A stretch of DNA of 64,000 nt from Rhodanobacter fulvus Jip2 (GCF_000264315.1 NZ_AJXU01000028.1:62001-126000); one strand, 5' to 3'. Positions 33,737-43,290 are shown, counted from the stretch's first letter. Program-made: numbers and translations. Notes: generated from the sequence alone by a model not told the origin.

Positions 33737-34582
33737 ATGACCAGTGCAGCGATCGCCGCGAATGACGGCATGGTGGACGGCGCCGTGGGCGGCGCTTTCG
33801 AAAACCGCACGGCGCCCAAGCGGCGCGATCGTACGGCGAGGCGGTGGCTGTGCCATGTATCGGTACGTGTGACGCACTCCTCTCCGTTGCTGGCGGCCGG
33901 CTTGCTGGCGACGCTGCAGCAGGTGCCCGGATGCGACGTGGCGCTGGTCGACGAACCGCCGCCGGCGCAAGGCATCATCAACGGTGCCGTCCATGTATTG
34001 ATCACCGATCGGCGCAGTGAGCCGCATCCGCCACTGCGCTTGGGCGGCAGCCTGCCGCGGCCCCGCGTGATCCTGCTCACGAACGAGCCGCTGCAGGCCG
34101 GGGCGGGACAGGCGCAGCCGGAGGTCGATGCCTGCCTGCCGATGGATTGCGCCACCGATGACCTGCTTGCCGCCGTGCGCCGGCTCGGCCATGCCGCGCT
34201 GGGGCCGCTGGCGTTGGAAGGGCAGGAGGCGGGCCTGCGGCAATCGACGCGTGGCGGGCTGGCTCCCGGCGTATTGCGCAGAGTGCGTAGCCATATCGAG
34301 GATCATCTGGCCACGGGCGCCGACCTGCTTTCCCTTGCGCAGCTCGCGGGCGTGTCCTGCTGCCACTTCTCCCGCGCGTTCAAGCGAAGCATGGGCATGC
34401 CGGCGCATCACTACCTCATCACCCGCCGGATCTCCGCCGCCATCGCCCTGATCAGGGATACCGACCGCGCGCTGTCCGATATCTCGCTGGAGGTGGGCTT
34501 TGCGGACCAGAGCCATTTTTCCCGCACCTTCGTGCAACTGACCGGCCTGACGCCCGGCGACTTCCGCCACCGCTGCCATTGA
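33737..34582 (+). CDS. AraC regulator with receiver-like N-terminus
   Basis: 281 residues. Residues about 40-165 follow the receiver-domain pattern (VSVRVTHSSPLLAAGLLATL, HVLITDRRS, VILLTNEP) but lack the acidic pair and the conserved Lys, so it is probably phosphorylation-independent. The C-terminus is a complete AraC double HTH (DLLSLAQLAGVSCCHFSRAFKRSMGMPAHHYLI and LSDISLEVGFADQSHFSRTF). Start ATG 33737 with GAGGG upstream. It is divergent from the nucleophile-less hydrolase, a possible target. Confidence 0.85.
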   Translation: MTSAAIAANDGMVDGAVGGAFENRTAPKRRDRTARRWLCHVSVRVTHSSPLLAAGLLATLQQVPGCDVALVDEPPPAQGIINGAVHVLITDRRSEPHPPLRLGGSLPRPRVILLTNEPLQAGAGQAQPEVDACLPMDCATDDLLAAVRRLGHAALGPLALEGQEAGLRQSTRGGLAPGVLRRVRSHIEDHLATGADLLSLAQLAGVSCCHFSRAFKRSMGMPAHHYLITRRISAAIALIRDTDRALSDISLEVGFADQSHFSRTFVQLTGLTPGDFRHRCH

Positions 34583-34760
34583 GCGGCGGCGTTGCCCGGC
34601 AACGCGTGCGCGTATTGCCGGGGGCAGGGCGCAGGCATAGAGTGCCAACGTCGTCCTTGCCGCCTGCCGGCGCGGAGCCTGGCGTGAACCGAGCATCCAG
34701 CCGTCGTCACCCGTGGCCGCTGCGCGCGGCGGCGCGCGTGCTGCGCGCAATGGTGTTGCC

Positions 34761-35726
34761 ATGAGCGCGCCACCCATCGCGGACATCCAGCGCTGGTCCA
34801 CGCGGGACATCGCGGCCGGGCAGCGGCTGGCGTTCTATTCGGACGTGATCAGTTCGGCGCTCGATCCGATGGTGGTGGCGCGCGCCGTCACCGATCCGTT
34901 CGACGGCGAGATCACCGCCACCCGGCTGGGCCCGCTCATCCTGGTGCACGGCGTAAGCACCGCACACGATTGCGTGCGTGGCGGGGAACACGTGGCGCTC
35001 AGCACGTCGCGGCAATTCCATCTCATCGTCAACCGCCGATCAGGGTGGAACCTGCGCCATCGCGACTGGGTGCACGTGGGCTGTGGCGATGCGGTGCTGC
35101 TGGATTCCCGCCTCGGGCATTACCTGAACTTCGCGCAGGCCTTCGACAACGTGCACCTGGTGCTGCCCGAAGCATGGCTGGGCCAGTGGCTGCCCGATCC
35201 GGCGGCGTTCGTGGGGAAGCCCATGCCGAACGATGCGCTCTGGGCGCGTGCCCTGACCAGCTTCATTGCGCAACTCGTGCCGGAAAACCTGCAGCACGGG
35301 GCATTGCCCACCCAGCTTATCGTCGATCACGTGGGCGCTTTGCTGGCCTTGTGCGCCAACCAGCTCAGCGGCGAAACGTTGCAACCGGTGCTGCGGCAAC
35401 GCCAGCTGCGCGACCTGGTGCAGGATGCCATCGTGCAGCGCTCCACCGAGCAGACCCTGGGAGCGGTGGACGTTGCGTTGGCAGTGGGCATCTCCGTGCG
35501 CACGCTGCATCGCACACTGGCCGCATGCGATCAGACCTTCGGCGGTTTGCTGATGAGTGCGCGCGTGGCGCTGGCCACGCGCATGCTGGAGTCGCCGCTG
35601 ATGGCACGCCTGACCATTTCGGAGATCGGCCGTCGCGCCGGTTTCGTCGACCCGTCGCACTTTGCGCGCGTGTTCCGGCGGCACAGCGGAATCACGCCGG
35701 CGCGGCTGCGGCGTGATCGCAGGTAA
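34761..35726 (+). CDS. AraC family regulator (AraC-binding-like N-terminus)
   Basis: 321 residues. The N-terminal domain (RWSTRDIAAGQRLAFYSDVISSALDPM) fits the AraC_binding_2 type found in regulators such as FeaR and NdmR-like activators of catabolic genes. C-terminal HTH: TLGAVDVALAVGISVRTLHRTLAACDQTFGGLLM and LTISEIGRRAGFVDPSHFARVFRRHSGITPARLRR. Start ATG 34761 has no strong ribosome site. It follows the preceding AraC gene on the same strand but is not closely related to it. The target is unknown; the patatin gene converges on it. Confidence 0.87.
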   Translation: MSAPPIADIQRWSTRDIAAGQRLAFYSDVISSALDPMVVARAVTDPFDGEITATRLGPLILVHGVSTAHDCVRGGEHVALSTSRQFHLIVNRRSGWNLRHRDWVHVGCGDAVLLDSRLGHYLNFAQAFDNVHLVLPEAWLGQWLPDPAAFVGKPMPNDALWARALTSFIAQLVPENLQHGALPTQLIVDHVGALLALCANQLSGETLQPVLRQRQLRDLVQDAIVQRSTEQTLGAVDVALAVGISVRTLHRTLAACDQTFGGLLMSARVALATRMLESPLMARLTISEIGRRAGFVDPSHFARVFRRHSGITPARLRRDRR

Positions 35727-35790
35727 ACTGCCACGGCAACCCGGTACCTGCGTCATACAGGCCGCCGATCGCTTGCGAGGCATTTCTGGG

Positions 35791-37035
35791 TCAGTGAGCC
35801 CCTGTGGCAGCCTGCACCGGACATGCATCGATGGTTGCCATGGTCGATGCCGCCGCGCGACGCGGACTCATGTTGCGTTTGATCGACTGCTCCGGCGTCA
35901 GCCAGACCAGGCCGCGCGAGGCGCAATCGAAGGCATAGTCGAACAACGCCTGCATATGCCGCTGATCGAAGTCGATGAAGCTTTCCTGCAAGTAGTCCGC
36001 CGGAATTTCTGTCATGCGGAAACTCATACCCAGTCGCTTTGCGGCGGCAATGTTTTCCACGATAGCGCCGCGGGTCTTGTAGGTCATTTCCGCGGCGAAG
36101 CTGTTTGAAAGTATGTCCACGGTGTTGAACGGTGTGGTTTGCGGCGTTCGCGCGAGCTGGCCATTGACGATCACATACAGGTGGGCGCCGCGCAGTTGCG
36201 GCAGCTCGTAAGACTGGATGCCCGCGATAAGGGGCAACGTGAACACCGAGGTGGTCACGCCGCCGTCCACATGCATCTCGTCGTAGTCGTGGTGGCCGTC
36301 GCTGACGCGTATCAACACGGGGGGAAATACGCCCGGCACACTGGCCGAGGCGACCAGCACATCGCGGAACAATCGGCGTGCACTTGGCCCTCCACGCAAG
36401 GCAATCTCGCCCAAGTTCCACAGCACGGTTTCGCGTTTGTCCAGGTCGGTGGTGGCCACGATCAAACGACGCCCCTTGGCGGCTTCATCTGCCACGGCGG
36501 CAAGCATCTGCGGCGTGACGAAGTGATCGACCAGCGCGAACAGCGGATTGCGATGGGGCAGGCTGCGCGGAAACAGCAGCCGGGCCAGAATGGTGCGCAT
36601 GGGTGAGCGCAGCAGCTTCGCACTGCGTTGACCGGTGAATGCCTGTTGCATGCGTGCGTCCCAGTCCGGACCGAGAAACGCGAAGGGAGTCAGCAAGGCG
36701 CCGGCACTCACACCCGTCACCATCTCGAACTGCGGACGCGTCCGCGCCCGGCTGAGGCCGGCCAGCACCCCTGCGCCGTAGGCGCCACCGGAACCGCCGC
36801 CGGACAGCGCGAGAATGTCGACGGTGCCATCGGTTGCAGCGGCACTGATGCCACGAAAAAAGGTGGGTGCGAGCTCTGTGAATTTGCCCAGGTCAGTCGT
36901 CACCAACCGTATGTTCGCTGGAAACCCCACCGGCGCGGCGTGACCGATCATTTCCGGTGGCGCGTCACGACGCGGCGCGGTCTGGCAGCCGCCCACCAGA
37001 ACGCCAAGCCACAACAAAGCCAGCTTCCTCTGCAC
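35791..37035 (-). CDS. Patatin-like phospholipase lipoprotein, copy 1
   Basis: 414 residues. Lipobox VLVGGC at about 12-17. Patatin catalytic dyad: oxyanion loop SGGGSGGAYGAG, nucleophile GVSAG, and Asp in HVDGGV. The start is GTG 37035, supported by GGAGG. Patatins hydrolyse acyl esters of phospholipids; anchored in a membrane, this one may act on periplasmic or exported lipids. A close paralogue lies at 39702-40928 and differs mainly at the termini. The C-terminal tail (residues 390-414) is specific to this copy. Confidence 0.9.
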   Translation of the reverse strand: MQRKLALLWLGVLVGGCQTAPRRDAPPEMIGHAAPVGFPANIRLVTTDLGKFTELAPTFFRGISAAATDGTVDILALSGGGSGGAYGAGVLAGLSRARTRPQFEMVTGVSAGALLTPFAFLGPDWDARMQQAFTGQRSAKLLRSPMRTILARLLFPRSLPHRNPLFALVDHFVTPQMLAAVADEAAKGRRLIVATTDLDKRETVLWNLGEIALRGGPSARRLFRDVLVASASVPGVFPPVLIRVSDGHHDYDEMHVDGGVTTSVFTLPLIAGIQSYELPQLRGAHLYVIVNGQLARTPQTTPFNTVDILSNSFAAEMTYKTRGAIVENIAAAKRLGMSFRMTEIPADYLQESFIDFDQRHMQALFDYAFDCASRGLVWLTPEQSIKRNMSPRRAAASTMATIDACPVQAATGAH

Positions 37036-37401
37036 TGCGCCCTCCGCAAGCTATGGGGCTCATTCTGCTGACGGATAAGGAGGCTCGGCGGCCTCGATCG
37101 CTGCCATGAGCTGGAAGTTACGAGGCCCAGAGGGTTGCGGATTGAACAAAATAGTCTCCGCTTGGACCTCTCTCCAAGTGAACGATGAAGTAGTTAATCG
37201 CCGTCGTCCGGATTTTCGGTTCGGGCGGCATGTTTGCGACCCGGGACGTGGAACTTCATGCCACGCTGCGCGAGATAGACGTTCGGCGCAGGCCTGGCGC
37301 GTGCCAAACGTCCCGACAGATCGTAGCCAGCGATGCAGTTCGACGTGAAGTGTGCGATGCGAAACCGCCCGAAAGGTGTGCCCCTTGTGGCAGGCTTGAG
37401 C
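37036..37401. other. Intergenic region, nothing recognised
   Basis: 365 bases upstream of the patatin start and downstream of the hypothetical cysteine-protein gene. Somewhat lower in GC than the surroundings. No gene, repeat or terminator could be supported. Confidence 0.35.
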
Positions 37402-38004
37402 TTATTGGAGAAGGAAGGATGTTTTCAGCGTTGAGCGGAGAGATTCATCGCGCATGGAGCGGAAATATTCGCTGAAGATGTATGCCGCATCGACCGATTG
37501 AACCCCTCTGTCCGCCCTGAGGCGCCGATAAAGTCCGTGAGGCGTCCAGGTCCAATAGGACCGCCCAAGCAGGAACGCGACCAGTACGGCGCAGTTCGAC
37601 CAGCCACGCATTTGGCAACCCTGGCCTGGGATCCTTTCCCGGACCTTGAGTACATCGCCGTCGGCGCCCCATTGCAGAAACTTAATTGCCTGATCGTGCG
37701 TCAACACGTTGACCATCAACCTTGTCCACCACGGCTCGACGAGAAGCCAGGCATCGTTGTCGAGCTTGCGTATTGCGAAGACGTGCTTGTGCTCTTTGTG
37801 GGCGAAACGGTGCCACCATTGTCGCCTCAGGCCGGGAACGAAGCAGACAAGCCAGTCCGCCTCCGGCAGGGTTACTGGCGAGCCGTTTTCGTCGACATCC
37901 ATGGCTCCTCTGCCAAGTGCTTCAGGGTAGGCGTGGTCGTCAGTGCGGAAGGGGAGTGGCTGCAAGGTATCCGTCAGATAATGCTTTCTGCGATGTGTGG
38001 TCAT
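37402..38004 (-). CDS. Hypothetical protein, possible papain-like fold
   Basis: 200 residues, no signal peptide or membrane segment. HKEHKHVFAIRKLDNDAWLLVEPWW and, 60 residues later, WSNCAVLVAFLLGRSYWTWTPHGLYRRLRAD give a conserved-looking His ... Glu-Pro ... Cys ... TP..LYR..L series. That series resembles NlpC/papain-like proteins found in phages, but the family is not certain. Start ATG 38004. Its base composition is lower in GC than its neighbours, and it separates the two patatin copies, so it may have arrived by transfer. Confidence 0.6.
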   Translation of the reverse strand: MTTHRRKHYLTDTLQPLPFRTDDHAYPEALGRGAMDVDENGSPVTLPEADWLVCFVPGLRRQWWHRFAHKEHKHVFAIRKLDNDAWLLVEPWWTRLMVNVLTHDQAIKFLQWGADGDVLKVRERIPGQGCQMRGWSNCAVLVAFLLGRSYWTWTPHGLYRRLRADRGVQSVDAAYIFSEYFRSMRDESLRSTLKTSFLLQ

Positions 38005-38408
38005 AAGTGTTGGTTCGTAAGTCAGCGAAAGGAGAGGAGGTACACGCGTGGAGCTGACTTTAGGAACGGCCGCAGCCCATCGGAAGTAAGCGAGCTGTAC
38101 TCACCATGTTCCATGTTGTGAACCAATGTTTTTTTCGCCACCGGATTCATGGTGTCGGTGCTTCGGTTGTCAGGGCACGATTGGTACATCGGCTGATCGG
38201 AGGCCCTCCTGGCCTGCAATCGCGCGCTGCGAAGGGAGCCGTGCGAATCGCTTGGTCCGCCGTGGCTCTTCTGCCACCGGCGAACAAACTGAAGCGGGTT
38301 CCAGCCGAGGCGAAGCGGTTCCGGTCACCTCGCCGCGCGACTTCGCGTGAGCAGAAACCGGGTGAGGCGGCTGTTCGGAAAATCAATCGACGTACGTGAC
38401 AGACCCGG
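38005..38408. other. Intergenic region, small ORF uncertain
   Basis: 400 bases. On the minus strand, ATG 38150 could start a 42-residue peptide (MNPVAKKTLVHNMEHGEYSS...) ending 18 bases before the downstream gene; support is weak. Otherwise this should hold the promoter of that gene. Nothing else recognised. Confidence 0.3.
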
Positions 38409-39311
38409 TCACGCCGTAGGCATATCCAGCGGTATCCCGCCCAGCCAGAACGCCAAGTTGCGAACGTAGCGACGGATGGATCGTTGCGCCTCGGGTGAAC
38501 GCGCGAGCGCATCGCCGGGTGTCTCGCTGACAAAGCCGGGCGAACCCGTCGACGGGTTCCAGTTGTAGTCGGCGAAATGGTGGAAGGTCGATTCCGCGAT
38601 CGCGGGCCCCCAGTCGGCAGAGGGTTCGAACGCCACGACGAGGTTGAAGAGCTGTCCGGTCGACTGGCTGCGGCCTGTCGCGATTACGCGTGCCGTCGCG
38701 TCGCCCGGCGGTGCGCCGACCGCACCTTCGTGCGGGTGCGAGGGCAGGTAGCGGATCGCGCCGTCCGGTGACTGCGGATCGCGCAGCACCGGATGCAGCG
38801 GCGGCACGATCTTTATGCATTGGAAATCGCCGTTGGCGCCGGAATGGTAATTGGGCCACGAAATGTCGCGCGTGACGGTGTCGTCCACCCTGCGCCGCGA
38901 AGGATCGGGATCCGGATTTTTCGAATGAAAAAAGTGCGCCGGGCCGACGCCGCCCAGTGTGCATACCGAGCTGCCCAGATCCATGTGATCGCGCAACACC
39001 AGCAGTCCGCCGCCACGCTGGCGAAAGCGTGTGATCGCTTCGCAATCTGCGTCCGTCAAGCCGTCGCCGGTATCTACCGCGAACAACCACAGTTGATCGA
39101 ATGATGAGGTGTCGATCCGCGACAGCACGCTGTCCGCCGCATCGGGTGGCTCGCGGTCGCGCGCGGTGATCTCGAACAATGGCTTGCCATGGATGTCACG
39201 CACGTTGGCCAGATGGTCGCGCAGCAGGCTGAAGCGGCCGATGTGCCAATCGTCCTCGACGGTCGGAATGGTCGTTTGCAGAAGGATTCGGCTCGGCCGC
39301 ATTGGCGTCAT
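38409..39311 (-). CDS. Hypothetical protein, amidotransferase-like fold
   Basis: 300 residues. FDQLWLFAVDTGDGLTDADCEAITRFRQRGGGLLVLRDHMDLGSSVC resembles the ThuA/class I glutamine-amidotransferase-like fold seen in hypothetical proteins. No catalytic Cys-His-Glu triad can be named with confidence. Later segments (STGQLFNLVVAFEPSADWGPAIAESTFHHFADYNW) are distinctive but unassigned. Start ATG 39311; another in-frame ATG is three codons on. It lies between the two patatin genes. Confidence 0.65.
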   Translation of the reverse strand: MTPMRPSRILLQTTIPTVEDDWHIGRFSLLRDHLANVRDIHGKPLFEITARDREPPDAADSVLSRIDTSSFDQLWLFAVDTGDGLTDADCEAITRFRQRGGGLLVLRDHMDLGSSVCTLGGVGPAHFFHSKNPDPDPSRRRVDDTVTRDISWPNYHSGANGDFQCIKIVPPLHPVLRDPQSPDGAIRYLPSHPHEGAVGAPPGDATARVIATGRSQSTGQLFNLVVAFEPSADWGPAIAESTFHHFADYNWNPSTGSPGFVSETPGDALARSPEAQRSIRRYVRNLAFWLGGIPLDMPTA

Positions 39312-39701
39312 CTCTGGTTGCCATGATGCGCGGTCGAAACGGATCGAAGCACCATGTAGCGAACGTGCGGGGGTGCGACGCACGGTGAATGGAGGCTTCC
39401 CGCCCATGGCATCGTCGTGTGGCTGATTGGTACTCCGCGGGGACGCCGCGCCAACGTGGGTGTGTCCCGTACACGAACGGATGGAAAGTGCACGACCCAT
39501 TACAGCCGCCTCGACGACCTGGCACCCGTCGTCTTCGTTTGCCATGGGGGGAAGCGGAGAAAATTCTGCGCCGGCGAGCAGGCGACCGGTAGACCCGTGC
39601 GATGGCCCATCGTGTTTCCGCCAGGACAACAATCGGATGAAGCCGTTTCAGCCGGGAACCATCCTCGTGCGAGAACGTGTTGGACTCCGCCTGGCCGGGA
39701 G
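39312..39701. other. Intergenic region between hypothetical and patatin copy 2
   Basis: 390 bases. No convincing gene, repeat or terminator was seen. Frames here overlap on several strands without any recognisable sequence. Confidence 0.35.
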
Positions 39702-40928
39702 TTACGGAGGGTCGATTTCGCGAGGGCACGCCAAACCGCCCGAAGCAGGCGTACGTGCCGGTGCCATGCTCCGCCGGACGGATTGCTGCGGCGTCAGCCA
39801 CAACAGGCCCCGCGCGGCACAATCGTCCGCGTAATTGAACAGCGCCTGCATGTGCTTCTGGTCGAAGTCGATGAAACCCTCCTGTGGATACTCCACCGGA
39901 ATATCGGTCATCCGGAATGTCATGCCGAGCCGATTCGCGCTCGCGATATTTTCCACGATGGCCCGCCGGGTCTTGTAGGTCGTTTCCGCGACGAAGCTGT
40001 TGGAGAGCACATCGATGGTATTGAACGGCGTCGTCTGCGGTGGGTGCGCGAGCTGGCCGTTGACGATCATGTACAGGCGGGCACCGTGCAATGGCGACAA
40101 GGCGTAGGACTGGATGCCGGCGATGAGCGGCAGCGTGAACACCGACGTGGTCAAGCCGCCATCGACATGCATTTCGTCATAGTCGCGCCAGCCGTCGGTG
40201 ACGTGGATCAGCACCGGCGGAAATACCCCCGGTACGCTGGCCGAGGCGATCAACACATCACGGAACAGCTGCCGCGCCGCCTCGCCGCCATGCCGGGCGA
40301 TCACGCCCATGTTCCACAAGACGGTTTCATGCTTGTCCAGGTCGGTGGTGGCCACCAGCAGGCGTCGCCCCTTTGCCGCTTCGACAGCGGTGGCGGCGAG
40401 CATCTGCGGCGTGACGAAATGGTCGACCAGCACAAACAGCGGATTTTCTCGCGCAGCGCCGTGTGGCGACAACAGCCGAGCCAGGAGGGTGCGTACCGGC
40501 GAGTGCAGAAGGTTGGCGATGCGCTTGCCGGTAAACGCCTGCTGCATGCGCGCATCCCAGTCGGGGCCGAGGAAGGCGAAGGGCGCAAGCAGGGCGCCGG
40601 CACTTACTCCGGTCACCATGTCGAAATCCGGGCGCGCATGCGCGCGACTCAACCCGGCCAAAGCTCCTGCCCCATAGGCGCCGCCGGAGCCGCCACCGGA
40701 CAACGCGAGGATATCGATGGTGCCGTCGGTTGCCGCGGCGCCGAGGCCGGTGAAGAAGGCTGGCGCCTGCGCATCGAAGCTGGCCGAGTCGGTGGTGACC
40801 AGACGCACCTCGGATGCAAACCCCTCGGGTGCCGCCTGGCCGACGATGTAGGGTGGCGCAGCGCGGCGTGGTGCCGTCTGGCAGCCGGCCAGCAGCAGCA
40901 AAAAGGCAAAAGCTAAGGCGTTCCGCAT
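39702..40928 (-). CDS. Patatin-like phospholipase lipoprotein, copy 2
   Basis: 408 residues. Lipobox LLLLAGC; patatin motifs identical to copy 1 (SGGGSGGAYGAGALAGLSRA, GVSAGALLAPFAFLGPDWDARMQQAFTGKR, HVDGGLTTSVFTLPLIAGIQSY). Start ATG 40928, GGAGG upstream. The copies share long identical blocks such as FLGPDWDARMQQAFTG and NPLF.LVDHFVTPQMLAA, but differ in the C-terminal tail and signal peptide. This points to an old tandem duplication later split by insertion of two unrelated genes. Confidence 0.9.
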   Translation of the reverse strand: MRNALAFAFLLLLAGCQTAPRRAAPPYIVGQAAPEGFASEVRLVTTDSASFDAQAPAFFTGLGAAATDGTIDILALSGGGSGGAYGAGALAGLSRAHARPDFDMVTGVSAGALLAPFAFLGPDWDARMQQAFTGKRIANLLHSPVRTLLARLLSPHGAARENPLFVLVDHFVTPQMLAATAVEAAKGRRLLVATTDLDKHETVLWNMGVIARHGGEAARQLFRDVLIASASVPGVFPPVLIHVTDGWRDYDEMHVDGGLTTSVFTLPLIAGIQSYALSPLHGARLYMIVNGQLAHPPQTTPFNTIDVLSNSFVAETTYKTRRAIVENIASANRLGMTFRMTDIPVEYPQEGFIDFDQKHMQALFNYADDCAARGLLWLTPQQSVRRSMAPARTPASGGLACPREIDPP

Positions 40929-41007
40929 GTCATTCCTCCCGCGGACGTGGTCACGTCAGACAGGCTTCGCCGTGTTGCCGGGCACGCATCACGGCGGCAG
41001 TGCCGCG

Positions 41008-41772
41008 TTACCAGTCGGCACGCGCGTACTCCGACTGTTCGAGCCAGGCCTGGAAATCCCGCTCGCCGCGCTCGGCATCCTCGCGCGGAAGCAACACGAG
41101 CTCGTCCAGCGTGGCACCGAAATAGGGCGCGCCGACATCGGTGCGCACCTCGTAAGGCGCTTCCATGTCGATCACGAAACGCTGGATCAGCTCGGACATG
41201 CGCGCGCGCTCCGGGCCGGCGATCTCGATCGAACCGTTGACGGGCGTCCCGGCAGCGACCCGTGCGATCGTCGCGGCGACATCGTCCGAAGCAACCGGCT
41301 CGATGTAGGCCGGCGATAGATGAATGGTCTGGCCGCTGCCGGCATAAGTGATGATGTCTAACAGAAACTCGAAGAACTGGGTGGCGTGCACGATGGTGAA
41401 CGGGATACCGGACGCGGCGATCAGGCGCTCCTGCAACGCCTTGCCGCGCAAGTAGGGGCTGTCCTCCAGCCGTCCAGTGCCGACCACCGACAGCGACACG
41501 TGGTGCTTCACGCCGGCATGCCTTTCCGCATAAAGCAGGTTGAAGATGGCGGTCTTGAAGAAGTCGAAGGCGGCGACGTCGTCGAAGGTCGGCGAATTGC
41601 TGACATCGACCACGACATCGGCGCCGATCAGGCTTTCCATCAATCCCCGCCCGCTTATCAAATCGACGCCGGTCGCGCGGGATGCGGCCGATACCTCGTG
41701 GCCTTGAGCGCACAGCCGTTCGACAATGTTCCGCCCGACCAAGCCGCTGCCGCCGATAACGATGATGTTCAT
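41008..41772 (-). CDS. NmrA-like NAD(P)-binding reductase, copy 1
   Basis: 254 residues of the atypical short-chain dehydrogenase group. Nucleotide motif IGGSGLVGRNIVERL; ASRATGVDLISG; GVKHHVSLSVVGTGRLEDSPYLRGKALQE. The usual catalytic Tyr-x3-Lys occurs as YLRGK. Start ATG 41772 with GAGGGAGAC. Its nearest relative in the window is at 49634-50404, with the same FFEFL, PASDDV and PVNG blocks. The LysR gene 340 bases upstream on the same strand probably controls it. Confidence 0.87.
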   Translation of the reverse strand: MNIIVIGGSGLVGRNIVERLCAQGHEVSAASRATGVDLISGRGLMESLIGADVVVDVSNSPTFDDVAAFDFFKTAIFNLLYAERHAGVKHHVSLSVVGTGRLEDSPYLRGKALQERLIAASGIPFTIVHATQFFEFLLDIITYAGSGQTIHLSPAYIEPVASDDVAATIARVAAGTPVNGSIEIAGPERARMSELIQRFVIDMEAPYEVRTDVGAPYFGATLDELVLLPREDAERGERDFQAWLEQSEYARADW

Positions 41773-42112
41773 GTCTCCCTCGTGATGCGTTGCTTTATGG
41801 TTTGCGATTTTGGGCGGCAGGTGCCTGGCACAGAAGGTTCGCGACGGGAACGGCTGCGCTTCATCCATGGCATCAATGCCGTCGGCATTGTCGTAGGCGC
41901 GTCGACGAGCTCAGACGTCGAGCCAGAAGGCAATATTGCTGACGTACTGCATCGGGGACCGGAGCTCCTCTGGGCATCGAGCCGTACCATCGGCCTCAGG
42001 CCCGCTCACCGAGAATGGGCAGCCTTCTCTATCGTGATCTGCAGCAGGATGTTCGGCATGGTGCGGGCGTTCTGGACGTGCGATTCGGCAAGAGATCGGA
42101 CGTGCCGCATCT
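41773..42112. other. Promoter region between LysR and NmrA-like genes
   Basis: 340 bases between the LysR stop and the reductase start, both on the minus strand. It should contain the reductase promoter. No clear LysR box (T-N11-A) or -10/-35 pair was identified by eye. Confidence 0.35.
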
Positions 42113-43117
42113 TTACGAGTGAATGCCGAAATCCGGCACGCACTCGAGGTAGGACGCGCGGATGCGGGCTGTCATGAAGTCGATGAACACGCGCATCCGC
42201 GACGGCATGTGCTGCCGGCTCTGGTAGCAGATGTAGTGGCCGCGGTCGTCCGGCGCATGCTGCATCAGACAGGGCAATAGTTCGCCGGATCGCAACGCCT
42301 GGCAGACCAGGTAACCCGCCATCTGGGCGATGCCTTGGCCACCGAGCACGGCCTGCAGAACCAATTCGGGATCGTTGTAGGTGAGCCGGGCCTGGGGCAG
42401 GAACTTGCGGGGTCGGCCGTCCACCTTGAACTCCCATTCGCAGATGCGGCCCGAACCGGTGCGCAAATTGATGCATTCGTGTTGGCCCAAGTCGTCCACC
42501 GTGACTGGCAGCCCGTGTGCTTGCCGGTAATCGGGCGAGGCGCACACCACCATCTGCATGGGAACGATCTGCCGGGCGATGATCTCGGCATCCTCCATGC
42601 AACCGCTGCGGAACGCGATGTCCACGCGATCAGCGGTGAAGTCGGTTGGCCTGTCGCCCAGCAACAGTTCGACCGCCACGTCGGGATAGGCCACTTGGAA
42701 CTCGCGCAGGAGTGGTGCCACCACCATCCGGCCGAAGCCAGCCGCGGAGCTGACCCGGAGATGGCCGCGCGGCGGCCCGTTGCGAAGGTCCCGCATCTCT
42801 TCGACCGCCTGGACGATGCGGTCGACCCCGCTGTGGCAGCTTGCGTAGAACAGGTCACCCTCGCGAGTGAGGGCCGTGCTTCGCGTGGTCCGACGCAGCA
42901 GCCGGACGTTCAGCTGGTCCTCCAGTTTCTGGACGTTGCGGCTCACCGCAGAGCGGCCGATGCCCAGCCGGTCGGCCGCCCGCGCGAAACTGCCTTCGGC
43001 GACCACGGCAATGAAGGCGACGACGCCCGCATAGGTCGTGGCGAAGCTGGTGGCTAGGGGATCCGCTTGCGGTGTGAACGGGCCGGGTGGGGGGTAGATG
43101 GCCGTGGAAGAGTTCAT
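42113..43117 (-). CDS. LysR family regulator
   Basis: 334 residues with a 30-residue N-terminal extension. HTH: FIAVVAEGSFARAADRLGIGRSAVSRNVQKLEDQLNVRLLRRTTRSTALTREG. The effector domain begins GHLRVSSAAGFGRMVVAPLL. It is closely related to the LysR at 57211 (same GIGRSAVSR, RTTRST and DDRGHY blocks). The reductase downstream on the same strand is the likely target. Start ATG 43117. Confidence 0.9.
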   Translation of the reverse strand: MNSSTAIYPPPGPFTPQADPLATSFATTYAGVVAFIAVVAEGSFARAADRLGIGRSAVSRNVQKLEDQLNVRLLRRTTRSTALTREGDLFYASCHSGVDRIVQAVEEMRDLRNGPPRGHLRVSSAAGFGRMVVAPLLREFQVAYPDVAVELLLGDRPTDFTADRVDIAFRSGCMEDAEIIARQIVPMQMVVCASPDYRQAHGLPVTVDDLGQHECINLRTGSGRICEWEFKVDGRPRKFLPQARLTYNDPELVLQAVLGGQGIAQMAGYLVCQALRSGELLPCLMQHAPDDRGHYICYQSRQHMPSRMRVFIDFMTARIRASYLECVPDFGIHS

Positions 43118-43247
43118 GGGACGACTTCCGCTTGAGGAGGTTGTGGAGTTCGCTCTGGCGATACGAACCGCTCATTCACTCTGCTCGTCCAAGCGCGCCG
43201 GAACCAGTTAAAGCCTGTCAAGATTTGTTATGGCCGGTTGTAAATAT

Positions 43248-43268
43248 GGGATTCGGGATTCGGGATTC
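43248..43268. repeat. Three tandem GGGATTC units
   Basis: Three adjacent 7-bp direct repeats GGGATTC, in the 170-bp intergenic stretch between the STAND regulator and the LysR gene. Simple tandem sequence of this kind often seeds length variation; no function inferred. Confidence 0.6.
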
Positions 43269-43290
43269 GGGGTGCAACGGCGGGCTACGC

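Noticed and set aside
38022-38219. Small minus-strand frame upstream of the 200-residue hypothetical
   Set aside because: Short, no ribosome site of note and no family; kept only as a remark.
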